In this document: one piece after another, positions 1 to 8,298 of the stretch
Position numbering within the stretch: position 1 is the first letter of the stretch
How the letters are laid out: each line of letters starts with the position of its first letter
Origin: an uncultured Varibaculum sp.
Lineage (GTDB): Bacteria; Actinomycetota; Actinomycetes; Actinomycetales; Actinomycetaceae
Length of the DNA: 25,431 bases
NCBI RefSeq assembly: GCF_902489465.1
Contig: NZ_CABTZZ010000026.1
Span: 1 to 25,431, forward strand
Reading direction: 5' to 3'
Notes under the pieces: generated by a model
What the model was told of the DNA's origin: nothing
Databases searched by the model: none
The model's input: only the letters and a program-made list of their open reading frames with translations
Program-made: the position numbers and the translations under genes

Positions 1-54
1 AAAAAAAAAAAAAGAAAAAGCGGGGGCGGCTGTTTTTTTTGGTCCCCCCCCCGC
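1..54 (-). terminator. Intrinsic terminator of pckG
   Basis: Read on the minus strand, downstream of the pckG stop, GCGGGGG (54-48) can pair with CCCCCGC (26-20), and the stem is followed by a T-rich tract (complement of the A run at 1-19). Stem plus T tract is the layout of a Rho-independent terminator. The loop is long (27-47) and contains an eight-base homopolymer. The run lengths may be unreliable because this is the window edge. A second weak inverted repeat, CCTCTT at 56-61 with AAGAGG at 78-83, lies between the stop and this stem. Confidence 0.6.
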
Positions 55-101
55 CCCTCTTATTTTTCTAAAAAGAAAAGAGGTAACTCTCCGTTAGGTG
101 G

Positions 102-1931
102 TTACTTCAGTGCCTGCAGACGCTCACGCAGCTTGGTGAGCTCGTCAGCGATAGCCTTAGGCAGCTTGTCACCGAACTGCGAGAAGTACTTCTCGGTGTC
201 CTCGGTCTCGGCCAGCCAGGCATCGGGATCGATGGCGAACATCTTGTCCCATTCTTCCTGACCCATACCGGTGCCTTCCAGGTTGAAGTCCTCGAACTTG
301 GGGTAGTAACCAGTCGGTCCCTCAATCGCGTCAACCTTGCCGGAGGCGCGGCGTACGATCCAGTCCAGAACGCGAGCGTTATCGCCATAGCCCGGCCACA
401 AGAAGTTGCCGTCCTCGTCCTTACGGAACCAGTTAACCTGGTAAATCCGCGGGAACTTCTCGCCCAGCTTCTCTTGCATTTCTAGCCAGTGACCCCAGTA
501 GTCAGCCATGTTGTAGCCACAGAAGGGCAGCATAGCGAAGGGATCGTGACGTAGGGATCCCACAGCACCTTCAGCAGCAGCGGTCTGCTCGGAGGCTACG
601 GACGCACCAATGAATACGCCGTGTGCCGGGGAGTACTGCTCGGCTACCAACGGAACGTTAGAAGCACGACGTCCACCGAAGAGGATAGCGGTGACCGGAA
701 CGCCCTCGGGAGCTTCCCAATCGGGGCATACAATCGGGCACTGCGCAGCCGGAGTGGTGAAACGGGAGTTCGGATGAGCGGCCTTTTCGCCAGATTCCGG
801 AGTCCAGTCATTACCATGCCAATCGATCAGGTGATCGGGGATGTCTCCGTCAATGCCTTCCCACCAGACATCGCCATCGTCAGTCAAGGCTACGTTGGTG
901 AAGATGGAGTTTTCCTTCATGGTCTCCATAGCCATCGGATTGGTCTTGTAAGAGGTTCCCGGAGCAACACCGAAGAAGCCAGCCTCAGGGTTGATCGCGC
1001 GCAGCGTACCGTCCTCACCAGGACGCATCCAGGCAATGTCGTCACCAACGGTTTCGACTTTATATCCGGGGATAGTCGGCTGCAGCATGGCCAGGTTGGT
1101 CTTGCCGCAGGCGGAGGGGAATGCAGCGGTCACGTGGTACTGTTCGCCACTCTTTTCGTCGGTTAGACGCAGAATCAGCATGTGCTCTGCCATCCAGCCG
1201 TCACGGCGAGCCATGGTGGAGGCGATACGCAGGGCGTAGCACTTCTTGCCCAGCAGGGCGTTCCCGCCGTAACCGGAACCGAAGGACCAAATTTCATTAG
1301 TTTCGGGGAAGTGGGTGATGTACTTTTCTTCATTGCAAGGCCAGGCCTCGTCAGTCTCGCCGTCAGCCAGTGGCTTACCTACGGAGTGAACCGCCGGAAC
1401 CCAGGGACGTCCCTCGTTGATGAGATCCATTGCCTTGGCACCCATACGGGTCATGATCCGCATATTGCAGACCACGTAAGGGGAGTCACTGAGTTCGATA
1501 CCCAGCTGAGAAATCGGGCCACCCAGCGGTCCCATGGAGAAAGGAATCACGTACATGGTGCGGCCAGCCATCGCACCGTCAAACTTTTCATTCAGAGTCT
1601 CGCGCATCTGCTTGGGATCTGCCCAGTTGTTAGTGGGACCAGCATCCTCTTCCTTTTCACAGCAGATGAAAGTACGCGATTCTACGCGCGCCACATCGGA
1701 GGGTAGCGAGCGAGCCAGGAAGGAGTTAGGACGTTTCTCCGGATTCAAACGGGTGAACATCCCAGTTTCTACCATGAGATCGGTTAGGCGGGTCCATTCT
1801 TCTTCGGAACCATCGCAAAACTCAATCGCTTTCGGCTTCGCCAGTTCTGCAACTTTAATTACCCAATCAACGACCTCTTTCGGCGCGTTCTTCGGGGCGG
1901 CAGCTAGCACATCTTTCTCAGTCACTGTCAT
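102..1931 (-). CDS. pckG: Phosphoenolpyruvate carboxykinase (GTP)
   Basis: This cytoplasmic enzyme interconverts oxaloacetate and phosphoenolpyruvate using GTP/GDP, linking the TCA cycle to gluconeogenesis or anaplerosis. The protein is 609 residues, the usual length of the GTP-dependent family, and appears complete. The nucleotide-binding P-loop PSACGKTN is at residues 272-279 and includes the family's reactive cysteine (C275). The second metal/nucleotide motif VGDD is at 295-298, and FGGRR and the substrate-side GYGGNALLGKK motif are also present. The ATG at 1931 is preceded by AGGAGG about ten bases upstream, which fixes the start. The gene is transcribed alone, divergently from the LppM-like lipoprotein gene, and is followed by an intrinsic terminator at the left edge. 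The family assignment is very secure; I saw no convincing promoter in the 292-base gap upstream. Confidence 0.98.
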   Translation of the reverse strand: MTVTEKDVLAAAPKNAPKEVVDWVIKVAELAKPKAIEFCDGSEEEWTRLTDLMVETGMFTRLNPEKRPNSFLARSLPSDVARVESRTFICCEKEEDAGPTNNWADPKQMRETLNEKFDGAMAGRTMYVIPFSMGPLGGPISQLGIELSDSPYVVCNMRIMTRMGAKAMDLINEGRPWVPAVHSVGKPLADGETDEAWPCNEEKYITHFPETNEIWSFGSGYGGNALLGKKCYALRIASTMARRDGWMAEHMLILRLTDEKSGEQYHVTAAFPSACGKTNLAMLQPTIPGYKVETVGDDIAWMRPGEDGTLRAINPEAGFFGVAPGTSYKTNPMAMETMKENSIFTNVALTDDGDVWWEGIDGDIPDHLIDWHGNDWTPESGEKAAHPNSRFTTPAAQCPIVCPDWEAPEGVPVTAILFGGRRASNVPLVAEQYSPAHGVFIGASVASEQTAAAEGAVGSLRHDPFAMLPFCGYNMADYWGHWLEMQEKLGEKFPRIYQVNWFRKDEDGNFLWPGYGDNARVLDWIVRRASGKVDAIEGPTGYYPKFEDFNLEGTGMGQEEWDKMFAIDPDAWLAETEDTEKYFSQFGDKLPKAIADELTKLRERLQALK

Positions 1932-2158
1932 TTATCTCTTGCCTCCTGCGGCACTCGACACGGCAACACACAGTTGCTATTGCCTTTCCATTGTCCGTCA
2001 TCCCAGTCACTTTCTCTACCGCGAGGGTCTAAAAATTCCCATTAATTACTATGACCTGGCTCATATTACGGGAAACTTTAGGCCATAGGACACCTTCCCG
2101 ATTGGTTTTCGGATAGGGAAGCGAACCTCTTACCGTCAGCATAAGTAAGTCTTTACAG

Positions 2159-2164
2159 TATGAT
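2159..2164 (+). promoter_or_regulatory. Possible -10 box of the lipoprotein gene
   Basis: TATGAT matches the bacterial -10 consensus at five of six positions. It lies about 60 bases before the GTG start at 2224, in the gap between two divergent genes. At the expected -35 spacing there is only TCAGCA, a poor match, so this is a candidate resting on one element. Confidence 0.3.
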
Positions 2165-2223
2165 TAAAAGTAACGGTAACGCAATAACCGGGTTTATAGC
2201 CGCCACTCAAGGAGGTAGCGAGG

Positions 2224-2994
2224 GTGAAAGGCAAGCGACTTTTAGCTCTAATTCTACTTCCGTGTGCGATATTGCTGGCGGGTTGTGAAGCTAGCACCCA
2301 AATGCAGATTTACGGCAATGATACCTATTCGTTTAGTACTCATTTAACGCAGCCGCGAACCACTCAAGATATTGAATGTAAAGATCAAATTCCGGGGATC
2401 GAGGACTACCTAAAAACTTCACAAGTCGAGATTAAAGATAAATCCACTGATCAGGTTTCAGACTGTACGATCACGGTGAAGGCACAGCACATTTCCCAGG
2501 CCAAGAAGCCGTTTGTGACCATTAAACATATCGGTGACAGCTACGTGGTGAAACTTGCCCCGGTGCAAAGCTTAGATTTCTTGGATGCCCAAACCGACCA
2601 GTTCCGCCTGACAATTACCTTCCCCGGCCCAGTGTTGAAAACCGATACCTATTCCGGGGCGACAGCTGAAGGCAACACCGTCACTTGGACGACTCCTCAA
2701 GCTCTGGTCAAAGGTTTCGAGGTACGCGGACAGGATCATCCGGGGATAACGATGAACCAAAAATGGGGCATCGGGTTTTTGGTTATTCTGCTAGCCCTAA
2801 TAGTGGCGCTAGTGGTTTTCCGTAAACATCCGCGCATCGCCCCTATTTGGGGCAAGCTAGCGCAAGCGGGGAAGAAATTCGCTGGCGGCTGCCGCAGTTT
2901 ATTCCTGCGCACTTTGAGCTATTTGGATCTGGGAGGATCCGCTTCCGGACATAGTTCCAAACATTCGCGTAAACGCCGCGATAAAGGTAAATAG
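2224..2994 (+). CDS. LppM-like membrane-anchored lipoprotein
   Basis: The 256-residue protein begins with a type II signal peptide: basic MKGKR, a hydrophobic stretch, then the lipobox LLAGC with the lipidated cysteine at C21. A predicted extracytoplasmic domain (about 25-178) is followed by one transmembrane helix (about 181-199) and a basic cytoplasmic tail ending in a Lys/Arg-rich stretch. This layout and the sequence texture match the LppM domain family of actinobacteria (M. tuberculosis LppM is the known member, implicated in envelope lipid biology). The exact role here is unknown. The GTG start at 2224 is chosen because AAGGAGGT lies seven bases upstream. The gene stands alone: pckG diverges from it and the tad cluster begins 256 bases downstream. 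Confidence 0.8.
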   Translation: MKGKRLLALILLPCAILLAGCEASTQMQIYGNDTYSFSTHLTQPRTTQDIECKDQIPGIEDYLKTSQVEIKDKSTDQVSDCTITVKAQHISQAKKPFVTIKHIGDSYVVKLAPVQSLDFLDAQTDQFRLTITFPGPVLKTDTYSGATAEGNTVTWTTPQALVKGFEVRGQDHPGITMNQKWGIGFLVILLALIVALVVFRKHPRIAPIWGKLAQAGKKFAGGCRSLFLRTLSYLDLGGSASGHSSKHSRKRRDKGK

Positions 2995-3183
2995 GCGCTT
3001 ATTTGAGCCCCTACAGCCTCTCCCTATCTTCTCAACACCGGAAAACCCAGTTCTGCCCGCCTGATAAAACCACCCGACTCCAACTTTTTGAGAATCCCTT
3101 ACTGTCTGCGCCTCGTTCTTTACTTCCGGTTTATCCCCAAGGATCTAGAGCACTCTGGTTTCCTAGTAACGCCTTTTCTATTG

Positions 3184-3212
3184 TTGCCTCCCCTGCTCCC
3201 TATCACTAAATC
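3184..3212 (+). promoter_or_regulatory. Weak candidate promoter of the tad cluster
   Basis: TTGCCT (3184-3189) and TAAATC (3207-3212) are separated by 17 bases, about 40 bases before the GTG of the first tad gene. Both hexamers are only partial matches to the vegetative consensus, so this is a suggestion. The rest of the 2995-3250 gap shows no gene and no terminator that I can support. Confidence 0.22.
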
Positions 3213-3250
3213 TAGGTTTTAACTCGCAAACAAACCCGCAGGAGCCGGTC

Positions 3251-4288
3251 GTGCAAAAAGATCTACCAACACCAGCGCCCGCCAGACAAGCGCCTGGCGA
3301 CGCTGATCCTACCTGCCTACTGTGGGGATTTAACTTGGAACAGTTGCAATTCCTGTCCCAGGTACTCGGAGTGTCTAGTATCCATTTCACCACTCAACTG
3401 CCACCTACTGCCGCCAACCTAAGTACGGTTATCAGCCCTGCTAGCGCCAATTTAACTTGGCTTGCCTCCCCGCTTCCCATAGTTCGCGCAGATTTTTTAC
3501 TCAGCCCCCCGCCCCTGCCCCAAAGAAGCTTCACCCCTCCTGGCGACACCTTGCAACCTCCCGGGGTTTTTCGCCTCCCCTCCCAGGTAGGAGCTTTTCT
3601 CTCACAGGTTGATCAATACTGCTATCCTCCCCGAGGACGCATCCTCAATATCTTCGGATTACAGCCGAAAAGTGGCAGCTCCACCATTGCGTTCGGATTA
3701 GCAAACAGTGCAAAGAACTCGATTTTTGTAGATGCCAGCTGTCCTTTCTCAGACTCGATTTCGCCCCAATATTCATCAGGGTTGCGCAAACTCGGTTTTC
3801 CCGCTATTAGCAACTTTTCCTCTCGTGACCTGGAAGCAGACCTGTTAGTTTCCCGCTTACGTGAGGTTTTACCCGGGGTGCAAAATACCCGTTTTCTCCA
3901 GCTCCACCGCGGCGATCCCCGACAGCTATCACCTCTTTTTTCTTTGTTAGTTCGCGCATTTTCACTGGTAGTTATCGATTGGGGACAACTTGGTTCCGTG
4001 CAAGACCTAAACAATTTACCCGGGCAAATTCTGGTAGTCAGGGATTACTCGCAATCAGCAGTTAATCGACAGGTTCTGCAACAAATCCACCAGCACAGGA
4101 TCCTGCTAGTGACCAATCGCGTCCCTAATAGAATATTTCACCCTAGCAGCGACAATCAAAGATATTTCGTGCCGCATTGCCGGGAACTAAACCGGCTGCA
4201 AGCGCAAGGACTGGGCAGTTTGTGGCCGAAGAGTTTACAAGCGAGGTTGGCCGAGCTACTGCGAAATACTATGGCGGCGGCCACATGA
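3251..4288 (+). CDS. TadZ/Ssd-like (CpaE-like) pilus localisation protein
   Basis: A MinD/ParA-like protein of 345 residues of the actinobacterial Ssd/CpaE-like type that precedes tadA in tight-adherence clusters. Its family places the Tad secretion machine at cell sites and is sometimes described as septum-site determining. Residues 1-125 form a divergent, proline-rich N-terminal region. From about 131 comes the ATPase-like domain, with an altered Walker A (PKSGSSTIA, residues 139-147) in which the usual Lys-Thr/Ser pair is not preserved, as is common in TadZ/Ssd. FVDAS (159-163) and VVIDWGQ (240-246) occupy the positions of the later ParA motifs. The GTG at 3251 has AGGAG six bases upstream. 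The end overlaps the next gene by ATGA, implying translational coupling with tadA. Confidence 0.8.
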   Translation: MQKDLPTPAPARQAPGDADPTCLLWGFNLEQLQFLSQVLGVSSIHFTTQLPPTAANLSTVISPASANLTWLASPLPIVRADFLLSPPPLPQRSFTPPGDTLQPPGVFRLPSQVGAFLSQVDQYCYPPRGRILNIFGLQPKSGSSTIAFGLANSAKNSIFVDASCPFSDSISPQYSSGLRKLGFPAISNFSSRDLEADLLVSRLREVLPGVQNTRFLQLHRGDPRQLSPLFSLLVRAFSLVVIDWGQLGSVQDLNNLPGQILVVRDYSQSAVNRQVLQQIHQHRILLVTNRVPNRIFHPSSDNQRYFVPHCRELNRLQAQGLGSLWPKSLQARLAELLRNTMAAAT

Positions 4289-5505
4289 AGGCTTTCAAAA
4301 AATGGCTACCTGCCTTAAAGCAGATACCTCGGCCTGCAGCAGCTTCCCAAACTGACCGGGATAACCGCCTACTGGTAGCCTCCGGTGTGGCTCCCGCAGA
4401 AGTAATCCGCCAAGAAAGCGCGCCAACAGCAGGAACCACTCACCTACTGGATAACTTGGCAGCAATAAATGCAGAACTATCCGGGTTTAGCCCCCAGCTG
4501 ACATCCCTGCTGCAAGACCCGCAAGTAACCGATGTTTTAATCAATGGACCTCAGCAAGTGTGGGTCGATAGTGGCGGCGGTCTTTGCAAAACCAGACTGG
4601 ATTTTGGTTCCAACAGTAATCTACGTTCTTTAGCAGTCCGGTTGGCGGGAGCTGCCGGAAAGCGTTTAGATGATGCCGCGCCGATCGCCGACGGCACGCT
4701 ACCAAATGGCATTAGGCTCCATGCGGTATTACCTCCCCTAGCAGTACCCTCTCCGGTTATTTCTTTGCGCTGCCCGCGAGCCAAAGGCTTAAACTTTACC
4801 CAATTGGTGGAATCAGGAACCGTATCTGTTCCCTTAGCGCCGGTGGTGACAGCCTTAGTTTCCCGGCGCGCTTCCTGTTTTATTTCCGGAGCCACCGGTT
4901 CGGGGAAAACCACGCTCCTATCTGCCCTGTTGGAATTGGTTCCCCCAAACCAGCGGATTGTATGTATCGAGGAAGTCTCCGAGCTTTTCCCTTCCCATCC
5001 CCACCTAGTCCACCTTCAAGAACGCAGCGCCAATGTGCAAGGGGTAGGCGCGGTTCCCATGTCAAAGCTGGTGCGTGCGGCTATGCGGATGCGTCCGGAT
5101 CGGATTGTACTGGGGGAATGCCGTGGCCCGGAGGTACGGGAAGTACTGTCTGCGATGAACACCGGTCACGAAGGCACTTGGGCAACGGTACATGCCAATG
5201 CGGTCACAGAGGTTCCTGCCCGTCTGGTGGCACTAGGAGCGTTGGCCTTAATGCCGGAATCTACCGTGGGAGCACAGGTGATAGCGGGGGTAGATGCCTT
5301 TTTACAGATTCGCCGCTCAACGGAGCGAGGAAGCACTCGGCGCTATATATCCGAGGTCGGGGTGCCGATTTGGGATCATGCCCACCTGGCGGCGCAACTG
5401 GCACTCAAAGTTACTCCTGCCGGGCAGTTACTTCGCGGCGCGGGGTGTCAAAAACTATCACAGCTGGTAGATATGGATTTCGATTATCTTGCGGAGGTAT
5501 CGTGA
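4285..5505 (+). CDS. tadA: Type II/IV secretion ATPase TadA (CpaF family)
   Basis: The cytoplasmic hexameric ATPase that powers Tad/Flp pilus assembly. The chosen ATG at 4285 gives 406 residues; it overlaps the previous stop as ATGA. A frame-open TTG at 4177 would add 36 residues lying wholly inside the upstream gene and is less likely. Motifs seen: Walker A GATGSGKTT (about 202-210), the acidic box CIEEVSEL (about 227-234), the Walker B region MRPDRIVLGECRG (about 269-281) and the histidine box HEGTWATVHAN (about 295-305). All catalytic motifs are intact, so the motor should be functional. The gene is coupled to tadB by a GTGA overlap. Confidence 0.93.
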   Translation: MKAFKKWLPALKQIPRPAAASQTDRDNRLLVASGVAPAEVIRQESAPTAGTTHLLDNLAAINAELSGFSPQLTSLLQDPQVTDVLINGPQQVWVDSGGGLCKTRLDFGSNSNLRSLAVRLAGAAGKRLDDAAPIADGTLPNGIRLHAVLPPLAVPSPVISLRCPRAKGLNFTQLVESGTVSVPLAPVVTALVSRRASCFISGATGSGKTTLLSALLELVPPNQRIVCIEEVSELFPSHPHLVHLQERSANVQGVGAVPMSKLVRAAMRMRPDRIVLGECRGPEVREVLSAMNTGHEGTWATVHANAVTEVPARLVALGALALMPESTVGAQVIAGVDAFLQIRRSTERGSTRRYISEVGVPIWDHAHLAAQLALKVTPAGQLLRGAGCQKLSQLVDMDFDYLAEVS

Positions 5506-6170
5506 CCTGGAAAACTGCTACCTTAATGGGACTTTTTCTAACCCTTGCCGGTTTACCTTGGCATCTACCGGATGCTCGTCCGCCCAGACCCCGCCGCCTG
5601 TCTGAAATAGCTGATTCCATTACCCACTTTGCCGGGATCCTGCGGCGCCATTTTAAACCAAAACCCCAACTAGCAGCGGCAGTTATAGAGGTAGCGAGCC
5701 GCCTAAACGCCGGTGCCGATCCCGATTCAGCCTGGATAAAAAGCTTGCCACGCCACGGTTTTTCCCGTCCCAAAACTGCCAGCGCCACAGATATTCAAGC
5801 TGCGATAGCCCCAAATTTAACTACTTGGGAACAGGCATCTTTAACTGGGCTCCTGGCAGCAGTCCGTTTTTCCGAGGCGCTAGGCGCCCCCTTAGCTGAG
5901 GTGTTAACCGGTTGCGCAGATTCTCTTACGGAAGCCGCCAATGCCGCTCGTGCCCGGAAACTGGCATTGACCGCCCCGAAGGCTTCCGCCACTATTTTGG
6001 GGCTTTTACCTTTGGGAGGAATCGTGCTGGGATCCCTGCTAGGAATCAATCCGCTAAACGCTATACTCGCTGGAGGCTTGGGAACGATCAGCGCGCTGGC
6101 CGGGGTTATCGCCCTGTTAACCGGGATGTTTTGGATGTTTCGCTTAGTGGCGCAAGCCGAAAAGGCATAG
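5502..6170 (+). CDS. tadB: TadB-like inner-membrane platform protein
   Basis: A short (222 residues) type II secretion F-domain protein that with TadC forms the membrane platform for TadA. There is one N-terminal hydrophobic segment (about 5-20), a basic/proline linker, a soluble helical F-domain (about 55-160), and two hydrophobic helices near the end (about 162-182 and 187-212). The GTG at 5502 overlaps the tadA stop as GTGA, with GGAGG four bases upstream. The open frame runs further upstream to 4962 but that part is only a shadow of tadA. It is shorter than proteobacterial TadB (about 300), as is common in actinobacterial clusters where the platform proteins are reduced. Order and coupling support the call more than sequence identity. 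Confidence 0.75.
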   Translation: MTWKTATLMGLFLTLAGLPWHLPDARPPRPRRLSEIADSITHFAGILRRHFKPKPQLAAAVIEVASRLNAGADPDSAWIKSLPRHGFSRPKTASATDIQAAIAPNLTTWEQASLTGLLAAVRFSEALGAPLAEVLTGCADSLTEAANAARARKLALTAPKASATILGLLPLGGIVLGSLLGINPLNAILAGGLGTISALAGVIALLTGMFWMFRLVAQAEKA

Positions 6171-6172
6171 AA

Positions 6173-6700
6173 ATGTTTATCCTGGGAATCTCGATTTTCT
6201 TGGGTGCCTTGCCCTGGTTTTTGCCCGCGCTTCCGCCACGCAAATCTAGCAGTGTAGATCCCAGGCGTGGCGCTATTGATCCGGCAGTGATGCTGGACTT
6301 GGCAAGCTCCGGACTGGCTGGCGGCGCCGCGATTCCGCGCGTCTTAATTGCCTTGGCAACTGCCAGTGAAGAACCTCGTCTAGCAGCGGTTTCTCGCGCG
6401 CTAATTTTCGGAGTTGAATGGAACTTAGCTTGGTCTCTGTTGCAACGCGGGGATAGCTGCCCCGAATGGGCTCAATATCTAGCTGCCGCCCTCGAACCTG
6501 CCTGGAAGGACGGGGTATCCCCTGAGGCTTTACTGAAAGGTGCCGGACTGCGGGTACGCGCTAGTAAAGACCAGCGCGCTCGCCAAGCCGCCCAAAAACT
6601 CTCGGTTCGGCTGGTTATTCCCCTAGGTATCTGCCAGTTACCGGCATTTATCCTCCTGGGAATAGTGCCGGTAATCTTGGCGGGAATAGAAAACCTCTAG
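6173..6700 (+). CDS. tadC: TadC-like inner-membrane platform protein
   Basis: A 175-residue type II secretion F-domain protein starting two bases after tadB ends. It has an N-terminal hydrophobic segment (about 2-20), a helical F-domain (about 37-143), and a characteristic C-terminal helix beginning KLSVRLVIPLG and continuing through LPAFILLGIVPVIL (about 142-169). That C-terminal pattern is typical of actinobacterial TadC. The ATG at 6173 is preferred to the longer open frame from 5912, which lies inside tadB. This is the last gene of the cluster: no Flp pilin, TadE/F pseudopilin or prepilin peptidase follows, because brnQ converges immediately and the two stop codons overlap in CTAG (6697-6700). 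Confidence 0.78.
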   Translation: MFILGISIFLGALPWFLPALPPRKSSSVDPRRGAIDPAVMLDLASSGLAGGAAIPRVLIALATASEEPRLAAVSRALIFGVEWNLAWSLLQRGDSCPEWAQYLAAALEPAWKDGVSPEALLKGAGLRVRASKDQRARQAAQKLSVRLVIPLGICQLPAFILLGIVPVILAGIENL

Positions 6701-8139
6701 CTGTTCGAATCGGATTTTTCGGTTGGGTTTTCCTGCGGTTTAGCAACTTCGTCTAGTTCATCTTCATTGAACGCTAAGCCGGCACTTACCAAGGATTGGT
6801 TCCGTTCCCTGGCTACCGCATCATAGTCGTATTTCTGTTTCATCCTGCCTTGCGCAAAATCGATAATCAGCCCGACCAACAGCATCACAATAGACGGAAT
6901 CAACCACCCCAGCCCTAGTGAAGCCAACGGAATCGTGGTATCGATCCATTCCTCTAACACTCCGGCAGCCTTCAAACCATCGAAAAGACCAAAGAACGCA
7001 GCTACCCACACCGAAAGCCGGTAGGCCCAGAACATATGTCCGGGAATGAAAATATCCATGATACAGGTAACTACCAGCATGATGGTGACAGGGTAGCAGA
7101 ACATCATTACCGGGATAATCACGTTTACCAGTGCCTCTAGCCCCAGGTTAGCGATTGCTAAAGATATCACCACATGTAAAACCACCCACACCGGACGGGA
7201 AATCTGCGGGAACAATCCCCGGAAGAACTGGGTGGAAGCCTCGACTAGACCAATGGCAGTAGTTAGACAAGCCAAAATAGCAATTGCACCCAAGATCACC
7301 CTGCCGGTAGATCCAAATAAATGCTGCGCGGCGAACGCCAGGCCTTCCCCGCCATCTTTAACGTTGGGGTTTAGCCGTCCCACGCGCGAACCCACCATCG
7401 ACAGCCCAAAATAGACCAGACCAAGGAAGAAAGCGGCGATCACTCCCGAAAGGGCGGTAACCCCAAATAGCTGCCTGCCCGGTTGGAATCCTTTTTGCCG
7501 CAGTGCGCGAATAATCACCACCCCGAATACCAAGGAAGCGATAGCATCCAATGTGCCGTAACCGTCAAAAATACCCTTCAAAGTGGGGGTTGAAGCATAC
7601 TTTTCAATCGGAGCTGCCTCCGAAGGAGACATAGTTACTACCGCCGCAATAATCATTACCGCCAACAGAATCAGCAGCGCGGGAGTCAGTAGACCGCCAA
7701 TCCGGTCAAGCACGTTACGCGGATTCAAACACAGGTAACCGGCGATGCCGAAGAATACCAAAGTGTATATAAATAGCGCCAGGTGAGAGTCCCCGGTGGT
7801 GGCTTGGAATGACATTGAAAAAGAGGCGGCGGCAGTACGTGGAATCGCGTATAGCATTCCGGTCGACAAAAAGATCAGCCAACAAAAAACCAGACCCGGG
7901 TAGTGAGAGATGCGTTCAATAATCCCGAGCACTCCGGAAGAAGAGGTAGCGGCGGCAATCATGCCGGCCATGGGCAGTAGCACTCCGGTAAGCATAAAGC
8001 CGATCGTGGCGGGAACCTGTTCAACTCCCGATTCCACCCCAATCATTACTGGAAAAATCAGGTTGCCAGCCCCGAAAAACATGGCGAAAAGTGCCAGTCC
8101 GGTAACCAGCACATTGAGAACACGTGTCTTGCTATTCAT
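6697..8139 (-). CDS. brnQ: Branched-chain amino acid:cation symporter BrnQ
   Basis: An integral membrane carrier taking up leucine, isoleucine and valine with Na+ or H+. The protein is 480 residues and starts with the family signature region containing FAMFFGAGNLIFP (residues about 18-30). About twelve hydrophobic helices run to near residue 440, followed by a charged cytoplasmic tail. Length and topology are normal for LIVCS-family carriers. The ATG at 8139 lacks a strong ribosome-binding site; only GGGGA lies about ten bases before it. The gene is monocistronic, converges on tadC with a four-base stop overlap, and diverges from the unknown membrane protein gene on its right, so both genes must use the short region 8140-8298. 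Confidence 0.95.
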   Translation of the reverse strand: MNSKTRVLNVLVTGLALFAMFFGAGNLIFPVMIGVESGVEQVPATIGFMLTGVLLPMAGMIAAATSSSGVLGIIERISHYPGLVFCWLIFLSTGMLYAIPRTAAASFSMSFQATTGDSHLALFIYTLVFFGIAGYLCLNPRNVLDRIGGLLTPALLILLAVMIIAAVVTMSPSEAAPIEKYASTPTLKGIFDGYGTLDAIASLVFGVVIIRALRQKGFQPGRQLFGVTALSGVIAAFFLGLVYFGLSMVGSRVGRLNPNVKDGGEGLAFAAQHLFGSTGRVILGAIAILACLTTAIGLVEASTQFFRGLFPQISRPVWVVLHVVISLAIANLGLEALVNVIIPVMMFCYPVTIMLVVTCIMDIFIPGHMFWAYRLSVWVAAFFGLFDGLKAAGVLEEWIDTTIPLASLGLGWLIPSIVMLLVGLIIDFAQGRMKQKYDYDAVARERNQSLVSAGLAFNEDELDEVAKPQENPTEKSDSNS

Positions 8140-8298
8140 TGTGTGAAATCCCCACTCTCATTCTTTTACCTGTTCCAGTTTCGCAAAGACCAGCTGCTAT
8201 TCAAAAAGAATCTTTCATTCTGGGATACTGGGTTAACATATTTTCAACAACATGTTTACAATTGCGCCGCCTTGGCGTATTTTTCTGAAGCGGGTGAG

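Noticed and set aside
621..1166. 181-residue open frame on the plus strand
   Set aside because: It is antisense to pckG with low-complexity composition and no start signals; a shadow of a conserved gene.
3003..3209. 68-residue open frame before the tad cluster
   Set aside because: No ribosome-binding site, and a Ser/Pro/Leu-rich sequence typical of chance reading; also overlapped by an equally unsupported frame on the other strand.
4962..5501. Upstream extension of the tadB frame
   Set aside because: It lies inside tadA in another frame; the GTGA overlap and GGAGG at 5493-5497 mark the real start.
8142..8157. TGTGA with downstream CAC near the brnQ start, as a Crp site
   Set aside because: The right half does not fit TCACA at the required spacing and the site overlaps start codons.
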